This document shows positions 55,924 to 64,000 of a DNA stretch of 64,000 nucleotides, piece after piece. A program made the position numbers and the translations under genes. Source of the stretch: Takakia lepidozioides (lineage: Eukaryota > Streptophyta > Takakiopsida > Takakiales > Takakiaceae); the NCBI GenBank assembly GCA_030704615.1, contig CM060731.1, positions 67,746,756 to 67,810,755 of the forward strand. Reading direction: 5' to 3'. The notes under the pieces are model-generated. The model had not been told where the DNA came from. It searched no databases and saw nothing but the letters and a program-made list of their open reading frames with translations. Numbering within the stretch: position 1 is the first letter of the stretch; each line of letters begins with the position of its first letter.

Positions 55924-56494
55924 CTTGCTGCTTTCCCGAGAGGTCAAAGCATTCGCGCTTTGCTGATGGGTGTTGCCTGCCATTGCTGCAAGCTTAATAA
56001 AACTCCCGAGATTTTAGTGAAACTGGATGGTCCAGTGCGTAGAGTGATATTCGTGGCTGCAAATAGGATGAAGAGAGCACAAAAAGCAGCATCCTCTTTG
56101 TCATTGCATGTTGTCCCGGAATTGTCTTGAAAAGAATCAAAAGCCCAATTCAGTTGTTTACACAATTTATGCACAACTCAACAATAAGCCACTATGTAAC
56201 GCCAATCCTTCCCAAAAAAGAATTAAACAAAGAAAATTGGACATCCAACAAGCTGTCCGAACAAAGGTGGCTATAGCATGCGCGCCCCACATAGCCAAAG
56301 TTAGCGGGTGTTTAGTAGTAAGGTAATGCTAAGAAAAGGGGGTAGCAATAGTAATGGAGTGTTTTGCTCAAAAAAGAGGTATCTATGGTAGAGGAACACC
56401 TTCATATACCTTCATCCAGATTTAATTGATTCACATGACATCCAAAGACACCAATGTTCATCTTTCTTCCTCCTACTAAGTCTACATCCTTGAG

Positions 56495-56600
56495 CATCCG
56501 ATAGATGGCCTAGTGGTTAAAGGCGCAAGGCCGGCTTACAAGTGGTTCTGGGTTCAAAGCCACATAGTTGTATGTCACCCATTGCGGCGAATTATGAAAG
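56495..56600 (+). mobile_element. tRNA-derived SINE-like sequence
   Basis: TGGCCTAGTGG (about 56508-56518) fits the RNA polymerase III A box, and GGTTCAAAGCC (about 56550-56560) fits the B box. The spacing of about 35 bases is as in tRNA genes. The intervening sequence does not give a full cloverleaf, so a tRNA-derived SINE or tRNA relic is more likely than a working tRNA. The SINE body might extend to about 56.8 kb, but no tail could be fixed. Confidence 0.5.
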
Positions 56601-57137
56601 GGGGTTAATTCAGTCAATCAGTTACTTAATGTGTCTAGAGACATTGGAGGGTTATAGACAACCCCCTTGCCCTAGTGACGAAGTTGACCATGTGTAAGTC
56701 GAGAAGTTGGGCATTTATAGTGTCAAATTCTATTATGGTTTGAGGGATGAAGTAGGGTGGGTCATAGCACTTGAGATTTTCATCCGTAATGTGGGATGAA
56801 AGGAGGATCACTCACCCGGATGAAGGCGAGGATATGGATGACGGAAGAAAATAGCCTACTGATGAGTTATATCCTAGGCAGAGGATGAACCCAAAGTCAT
56901 CCAGAAGTTTGGGACAAAGAGAGCGAACCAATTACGCACAAGCGGCTCGGCACCTAATTGATGAGATATATTGGTAGCAAGGAATATAATCGGGTAATTT
57001 AAAAGCAAGTTTGTCCAATATGCTTTTGTAATATTTAGAGATATGTAATGTTGGTGAGATGCATTTGTCCAAACATGCTCTAATTGAGAGCCATAAAAAA
57101 AGAATTGGAGAAGTTGCATTACAAAAAAATAAATTAT
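56601..57137. other. No gene recognised
   Basis: Intergenic sequence between the SINE-like head and the LINE tail. Positions about 56875-56960 have a weak minus-strand tRNA-like B box (GGGTTCATCC). Nothing else is identifiable. Confidence 0.4.
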
Positions 57138-57444
57138 ATTTATATTTTTTTATATTTTTTTTGGTTAACAGGGTTGGAGCCCTGGTTAACTTTATTCTGA
57201 AATATTTTTGGTGGGCGCGGCCCTTACATAGATGGTTATTGGGAGGGAAAAAATTAAACCCTCTGACAGTTCGTTATTACTCATCATGAGTGGTTAGGCT
57301 CCGATTGGCTTTTTTTTTCGTAGTGCTGCTAAGTGGTGGCGATCCCACCGGATTCAATACTGTATGTATCTCAAAACCATAGCTGCTAGGGTCAAAAACT
57401 AGCTACGGTTAGGCCTGCTCCAGCGGATTGCTTGCCCGACGGAC

Positions 57445-60400
57445 CTAGCGGAAGCTGAGCCTGGAGGCCTTTGATGATTGCTTAACGTGCTTCCAGTTGA
57501 TATCCCTGTCAAATTCCGGCGAGGCTGTGGACGGTACCCGTGCGTCTCTCCAAGCCCTTGGGGGCAGTTTGTTCCAGTCACAGCGATCCGGATTGGGGCT
57601 GTTGCAGATAATCCCATTCCGCCCCCAGGTCGCGATGAAGGTAGAGTGTAGGTGGGAAGCTTGTTGGTCCGATCGTGCCCTCTCGATATTTGCACATAGT
57701 TTTTTCCACGCTTTCATGGCTTCAATTTGTATGTCTATGTAGATTTTTGCGAGGAGTGAGGAAGTTCTAGTTGTTTTTGCATTGAAAGTTTTTTCGCATC
57801 TGATTTTCCAGAGGTGCCAGAGCGTAGCGCTTCTAAGAGTATCATAAACTGGGCAGTGATTGGCTTTCATTTTTGTTGCTGGGTCATAATTCAGCAGAAT
57901 GGCCGCCGGTGTGAGGTTTATGTGTCCCCAGGTTCTGTAGAAGCTTGCGACGAGGGGCCAGACTGCAGCTGGTTTGTGACAATGAAGCAGACAGTGCTCT
58001 ATTGTTTCCATTAGGGCAGCCGAACAGCATTTGCAGAGGAGGGCAGCATCAAATCCCAACCATTCCCCCACTTTTTATTGCCATGTTTGCAATTTGCCAG
58101 AGAAACGCTGCTACCTTGGCTGGTCTTGTTTTGTTCCAGATCGTCCCCCAGATGGAGTTCCAATTTTCAATCTGGAAGTTCAGGTGACTCCATCTTTTGT
58201 TCCATTTACCCAATAGGGGCTGGGGGTTCAGCATTGCCGAGTATGCTTTTATGGTTGTGTACTCAAAAAATGGCTTGGAGGATGGCCTGAAATTCCACCG
58301 CCACTCTTTGGGATCCATGTCCAGATCCTGTAGGGGTCTCCCACCTATCCATACAAATGTTTGGTTGGCCAGCTAGTTAATCAGGGAAGTGGTGAGCGGT
58401 GGGAGAGGGTTCATCTCCTTTGCTGGGGATGACCACCAGCAGACCCTTATGGGGGTGTGGGTGAAACGAGGGGTGGGTAGTGGTTGACGGTTTTGAAGTC
58501 AAGCACATATGGTCGAATGCCAGCTTCCGGACTAAAGATCAAATTGCGGCCTCCGTAGGTGCAGTCAGAGCCACCAAGTCATACGATACCATACTCCGAT
58601 CAGTGTCTGCACTGTGGCTACCTAACCTTATTAAAGGCCCACTAATGCCCAATGACACTTTCTGGACGTTGGGTATAATCGACAACACTATTACCATTCT
58701 GCTTGTCACCGGAATAACCGAACACCAATTCTCCGGTTATCACTTTCACTGCGAAGTGAACTCCATGGATTGGCGGAGGGTTTCTTCGAATGATTCCGGG
58801 TCTGATTTGTCAGATAGGGCCTGAGTCTGATTTGTCAGATAGGGCCTGAGCTTGGCCCATGCCTGCCAAATTGCCATCCACAGGGGGGATCCTACTTGTT
58901 TATGTTTGAACCCGTTTACCATCCATCTATAAGAGGGATTCTAGATAACCGTCTTCAGAGGAGAGGCCAAGGCAATGTTGTCGCTTACCAGGTGTTTCCA
59001 GGCCCCTCCTTCTGGTCCCATAAATCTGGGGATCCATTTTGCTAGGAGTGCAGTAAACTGAGTTTGTGGGTCTATAATGCCTAGTCCCCCTTTCTTCTTT
59101 GGTAGGCATATCTGCTTCCACGACACCTGTGGCCTTTTTTTCTCTGAGGGGTGCTTAGCCCCCCAGACAAAGTTGCGCAGGAGCTTTTTCATTTCATTCA
59201 CTTGCATTTCGTTGGGCCTCCATGCCGAGGCGAAATACCATTGGCCAGCTGATAGGACCTGGTTGGCTACCAGCACCCTACCAGTAAAAGACAAATGGTA
59301 GTTGCCCCAATGAGCCAGCTTGGTTTTAAATCTGTTTTGCGTTGCCTCAAAAATCTGTTGCTCCGATAGATCTATGCCATACGTATAACCTAGCAAGGTT
59401 GTTGATTGCCTTGGTTTCAGCCATCTAAGACCTTTATCCAGAGGTTTCTCCCACTAGAAGGGCACACATTTTGCCCCAGTTAACCTTGAATCCAAAGGCC
59501 TGGCAAAATTCTTGTAGTAAACTGCTGGCATTATCTAGATTGGAGCGTGTGGCCTGTAAAGCTAGGAACGCATCATCTACGAACATGGATTCCTTAATTT
59601 GTTGCGTCTGGCTAGTGAAGTGATTTGTAATATGAAGACCTGTGATGTGGTGACTTGCCTCCATCATATGGCCCAACGTGTTTGCTGCTATAATGAAGAG
59701 GAAGGGAGACAGGGGGCACCCGGCGTACCGACCGGAGCAGTGGAAATGACTTGGATAGATGTCCATTGAGGATAGCCCTACTGGACGACCCCATCAATAG
59801 TGTTTGAACCCTTGAGCAGAACTCCTGGGAAATTCCCACCCTGTGGAGTGCCCCGAGTAGGAAGGACCACTCCACTCTATTGAATGCCTTCTCAAAGTCA
59901 AGAAGAAGCATTGCAATAGCCTGGTTGGTTTTTTTTGCAAAGACTGGGATTTCCTGAGCCAGCAGCAAGTTATCTAGTATATATTTGCCTTTAATGAAGC
60001 CAGTTTGGCTGGGTCTAATGATGACTAGGAGGTGGGGCTGCAGGCGGATTGCCAAGGCTTTGGCAATTATCTTGTAGGCCACGTTCAGCAGGGTTATGGG
60101 TCTATAATTACCAATGTTTGTTCTGTCCCCTTTCTTAAAAAAGAGGATGATGACCCCTTGTGATAGCTGGGGTGGCATGCTCCGAGTGAGAAAGATGTGG
60201 TTAGCCATCTCCAGAAAATCTTGCGCTACGTGTGTCCACAACGATTTATAGAACTCAGCCGGGATTCCATCAAGGCCTGGGGATTTACCGTTTTGAAGCT
60301 TGTCCAATGCGTCCTGCAGCTCTATGTCCGTGAATTCACCATCCAGTGACAGGGCCTCCGAGGGATGCATCAGTTTAGGGGTGTGAACTAGGCTGTGGGT

Positions 60401-61813
60401 CTGCTCAGATGGTAGTCATGTCACAACCCATCCAGCAGTTACATGAAAGAAAATCATGTTTGTACAACCTCTTGCATAGCTTAGGTTGGCAACTCGAATC
60501 GCTGTGAAACTGGTTCCTGAAGTGGCTGGCAGCCAATGCCGCCAGCTCCTTGGGTGTTTTTGCTGAGTGGCCGGAGATAGGGTCCCTAAGTTCCGCGATG
60601 GAGTGGGCCGTTTTTTTCTGCCTGGCTTTATCAAAAAAATATTTGGTCATCTTCTCACCCTTTGTTGACCAGTTCATACCAACCTGGAGCCTAAACTTCT
60701 CTTCCTTGAGCGATTGGAAGAGTTCCATATTCTTCTTTGCTTCCAGATACGTTTGGTAAGTAGTTTCGTCGCATCTAGGGGATTCCATTCTGGTTTGGCA
60801 AACCTTGAGGCATTTCGTCAAGGCTTGGAACTTCCTTTTCCTGGCTTCCGTGATTTGTTTGCTAAGCTTTTTGCTGGCTGCTGCTATTGCGTTCAGTTTG
60901 AGAAGGAATTTGTCTACTGGGTTGGTGGAGCCATTCCCCGCTTGAGACCAAGCTAGCGCTAAACCATGTTTGAAGGCTGGGATGGAAAGGAGGCAGGCGT
61001 TCAGCCTATAGATTCCTCTCCCCCTAGCATGAGAGTTTGGGATGGAAATTGTGGCTGAGACATGTGCATGGTCAAAGCCCACTGGAATGGGCTCTTGGTT
61101 ATTTCGGGCTGACCACTGGATGATATTTACTGATGCATATATCCTATCTAGTCTTGCCATGTTCAGGTGAGATAAGTCCCGACCATTTGACCATGTGAAG
61201 AATGGCTGATTGGTCCTATCTGTCTGCTGATGGATCCAGTCAGTCTCTACCAGGTTATGGTTTTGGGCCAGTTGTTGCCACGTATCCACATCCTCTGAGA
61301 TCTGTCCCGCCAATCCCAGGCCTCTTCTATCTGTGGCTTGCTCCACCATATTGAAGTCCCCAGCAACAATCCATTGGTGGATGCCCTGTTGGGCCATCAT
61401 GTTGGTTCAGTTCCGACCAGAAAGTTATTCTCTCATGGGTACTATTTGGGGCATAAATGCTAACTAACCCCAGTGTGCCAAGGTTGTTTGGCAGGGCTAA
61501 GGAGCAAAACTGGGCTCTACCTGATATCCAAGATTCTTCCGAGTGGATAAGAGTATGAGTGGCTGGCGAGAAAAGCATTGCCGTTCCTCCACGAGTCCCC
61601 TCCGAGGTGGGTTTCCAGAGAGAGAAATTCTTTGGCCATAGGTGATCTGTAAGACTGTCTATTTTGGCCTTGATTTTGTTTGTGCTCTTGAATGAAGACT
61701 ATGGTGGTCTGGTTGACTAAGGGACTAAGGTATGAAGATAGCCTAACTCTTTTGCGGGAGGAAGGGTCCAAGCCCAGACCCCTTACGTTCCAGGACGTAA
61801 GGTTAATCTGCAT
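57445..61813 (-). pseudogene. L1 ORF2: endonuclease, reverse transcriptase, zf-RVT; frameshifted
   Basis: Start ATG 61813 (MQINLTSWNVRGLG). Endonuclease: SWNVRGLG, FIQEHK, a frame change near 61.55 kb, then GDFNMVEQ and LDRIY, with GFDHAHV in place of the usual SDH end. RT: LQNGKSPGLDGIPAEFYK, NYRPITLLNVAYKII, PSQTGFIKGKYI, LLLDFEKAFNRVEW. After a frame change near 59.7 kb come CPLSPFLFIIA and the catalytic FVDD (SMFVDDAFLAL). The tail has RPQVSWKQICLPKKKGGLG, AFLWQIANMA and the zf-RVT residues CKCCSAALMETIEHCLLHC. Several frameshifts split it, so it cannot act on its own. In life the protein nicks DNA and reverse-transcribes its own RNA. Confidence 0.88.
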
Positions 61814-64000
61814 CAGGCAGTGTTGTCAGGCTGTGGTCAAGGGACCCAAATGATGGCCTGTGAACAAAGAATCTGACTCGTTTGTCGCATGGCAACAATG
61901 ATTTAACCCATAGGAGGTTTTCGGGGGGCTTTGGGCTTAGCCTTTTGATTTTGACCACGGCCACCAGGGATAGTTCTCGTGGGTCCTCTTGCATTGGGTT
62001 AGGGTGCATCTGAAACTGGTCTTTGTTGGGGATGATGGTAGTGATGCATGAGGGGATAACTCTGTCATGTAGCGATCCCCGGTGCAAGGCTTGGTGGATG
62101 ATATGTCTGATGTTGGCCAGGGGGTGTTTTGACTCCCCTGGTTGTGTTGGGGGGATGAGGATGGCAGGTAGAGATCGTCTATGCTCCGGCTTATGACGTA
62201 GTCCTGGCTTTCTACAAAGCAACCAACATCTCTTCGCATCATTTGCAATTGGCTGATAAATGAAACAAGGAAGGGTGAGAGGCTGCACCTGGGTTTGGAT
62301 GGGTTCCTGCGATTGAGTTGCAGGCGGTGGAGAGGCTTCTCCCTTACCTTTGGACTGGATCTCCAGATGTAAGGGGGCTGGTGATGAGGCCATTCCAGCT
62401 CCCCCTGATACCGAGTCGACTGATGAAGAAGAGGTTGTGGGCAGTCTTGCTCCTCCCACTTGCTCCCTCGTTCTCTGCAGCTCCATTCGGTGGTTCTCCG
62501 CTTCCAACTCCACGTCTAGCCTCATTGAGAGTAGGGTGAAGGTGCTGCGCAGTGCATCTCTTGTCCTGATCTGGAAACCGCCCTGCCCCCAAACCCTGAT
62601 AAGCGCCGACTCATTAATCCATAGCGCTCCTGGAGGGGCAGGGGTATGATACACCTCTGCTTCCTCAAGAAGAGCCAGGATGTGAGTGGAAGGTTTGGTT
62701 GTGAAGCCCGGGTGAACTTCCTTGTATGCCCCTCGGTGATCGTGGAAAATATAGTGATGAGGTAGTGCTTGAGGTGGGTTTTGAAGAACTCCTGTATTTT
62801 TGCCTTTATCCTAGGGTGTGGGTCACTGTTTGGCGGGCATGTGGCAATGAAGGCCTTGACATCCGCTGTGGTAATCCATAGTGATTCCAGGCACTCTATG
62901 TTTCCAGAGGAGATAAGACTGGAGGGAGGCTTACCTTTCCTGAAGATCAAGGGAGTAACACAAGATGCCCTGGGGATATCGTCCGAGTCCAACTGTGAAC
63001 ATCCCCCTAGGATCAGTTTGGGGTATGTGTTGAGTCTTGTGAGGCACAATCTGGCCAGGATTGGGTTGCTGGCTATACCTGACTGCATGCTTTTGTAAAT
63101 TCCCCTTGGATCTAGTTCCGGTTTCAGGCCAGCCTTCTGGGATTTGGATTGCCATTCCCTCCCTTGCTCAGTGCTTTTTCCTTTTCCTTTGTGTGCTGGT
63201 GGGAGCATCTTCCCAGCTTCGAGATACATGGGATCTGAGTGTTGTCCCTGTGTCCTTGGTTCCCTTGGCGTTGGACTGATCTGTAGCAGGTCTGTGTTCT
63301 AGGCTATCTTTCCGTGTGCCTCCTTCTGCCCAGGTTGGGGGAGGACGTCTTTTCTCCTCCATTGCTGGTTGAGTGGCGGTAGTGGGCCTGACTTGCCTCC
63401 TGATCCTGGGGATCTTTTCCTTTTCCCCAAGGGACAGTCAGCTTTAATATGGCCTGCTTTTCCACAGTTGAAACACGCTGCCGAGGTCTTCTCCTCCAGC
63501 AGTCTGATTGTAAAGTAATTACCTTCCTCATCGATGGGGAGTCTTACATAGTCCGGGATTATGTCTTCCTCCGGCATCATAAGCACCATTTTTGCGAAAC
63601 CATTATCATTTGGCCTTGATGCTATTGTGGCATGTTTCCATGCCGGGTATTTTCTAATGCTTTCAGTGTTCATGAGTGGATCAAACACTCCCAGGCAACC
63701 CAGAAAGGACCCAAAGTGGTTGGCAATGTCAGGGATGTTGAGAAGATACTGGTCTAGAATATATGGAAGAGATACTATCCTTGGACCCCACAACTTTCCG
63801 TTTTTGTGTCCCCACTTTGCTGACCATGGAAAGATATTTATGTTAAACCCCAGCAAGTGTGGGTTGATCTGGAGGGCTTTTGCCACTGCCTCTTGAGTTT
63901 CAAATTGCATGGAGAAGAAGCCTCTCCCTTTGGCGTGGCAGAAATGATGCAGGAGCTCACCCTACCCTCCTAAGTGCTTGATTGCCCCAGTCCCTCACAA
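61803..64000 (-). pseudogene. L1 ORF1 (DUF4283-like plus CCHC zinc knuckle), partial
   Basis: The DUF4283-like part is near the right edge (GRGFFSMQFETQEAVAKAL; FPWSAKWGHKNGKLWGPRI; IARHFGSFLG-type motif as IANHFGSFLGCLG). It leads to a zinc knuckle CFNCGKAGHIKADCPLG at about 63.44-63.49 kb, then basic and Pro-rich sequence. Frame changes at about 63.3 and 62.6 kb and a stop at about 63.95 kb mark decay. The last ORF1 codons overlap the ORF2 ATG by 11 bases (stop TAA at 61803-61805, ATG at 61811-61813). The N-terminus is outside the window. ORF1 proteins bind LINE RNA. Confidence 0.8.

Larger units (their letters stand above)
57138..64000 (-). mobile_element. Nearly full-length L1-type LINE, decayed, running off the right edge
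   Basis: The 3' end is at the left: T-rich tract at about 57138-57163 (poly(A) on the minus strand), then a 3' UTR matching the remnant at 24.3 kb. Then, on the minus strand, come ORF2 (about 57.4-61.8 kb) and ORF1 (from 61.8 kb to beyond the window). At least 6.8 kb are present. The left flank's target-site duplication cannot be checked because the 5' end lies outside. It is the same family as the split copy at 0.9-3.85 kb. Confidence 0.88.

Noticed and set aside
1-64000. CRISPR array or bacterial-type operon
   Set aside because: The spaced repeats seen are transposon subterminal repeats or satellites without spacer/repeat regularity. All genes have eukaryotic, intron-containing or retroelement structure.

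Overview
The window is nuclear DNA of a land plant. The evidence is two plant-specific developmental genes with canonical GT-AG introns (a NO VEIN-type gene and a HAM-type GRAS gene with a perfect miR171 site), plus plant-style L1 LINEs, an Athila/Ty3-type pol fragment, CACTA elements and hAT/MULE-like MITEs. Which plant lineage cannot be decided from the sequence. The density of old, nested transposons suggests a large genome. There are no bacterial operons, CRISPR arrays or rRNA genes. No intact tRNA gene was recognised.

Layout. 1-7.4 kb: a 5'-truncated L1 LINE (+) split by an 869-bp DNA transposon, then AT-rich DNA and a 1.5-kb satellite of about 20 palindrome-centred units arranged in a higher-order pattern. 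7.4-9.7 kb: the 3' part of a decayed Ty3/Gypsy element (-). 9.7-17.6 kb: a CACTA element (-) with TGCGAC-rich ends, a degenerate Transposase_21/DUF4218/DUF4216 gene and, in the same orientation, a second gene with a SET-like domain. 17.6-20.55 kb: CT-rich repeats, a series of G-run/C-run hairpins and an unrecognised gene cut by a second CACTA-type element. 20.56-24.3 kb: that second element, carrying a broken FCP1-like phosphatase gene. 24.3-25.6 kb: L1 remnants.

26.7-43.7 kb: a complete 14-exon NO VEIN gene (2,893 codons, every junction in phase). Intron 1 holds an antisense LINE with an uninterrupted reading frame of more than 1,000 codons, and intron 12 holds a decayed sense copy of the same family. 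45.6-49.0 kb: an intact HAM/SCL6-type GRAS gene, convergent with NO VEIN. 49-57 kb: mostly intergenic, with a textbook 782-bp hAT MITE, a SINE-like tRNA-derived sequence and a few small ORFs of uncertain status. 57.1-64 kb: a nearly full-length but frameshifted L1 LINE (-) that runs off the right edge.

The two well-supported host genes both belong to families that act in meristem and vascular patterning in angiosperms. Everything else is largely transposons inserted around and into them. The observations most worth a second look are the SET-like gene inside the CACTA element, the palindromic higher-order satellite, the G/C hairpin array, and the atypical LINE in the NO VEIN intron.
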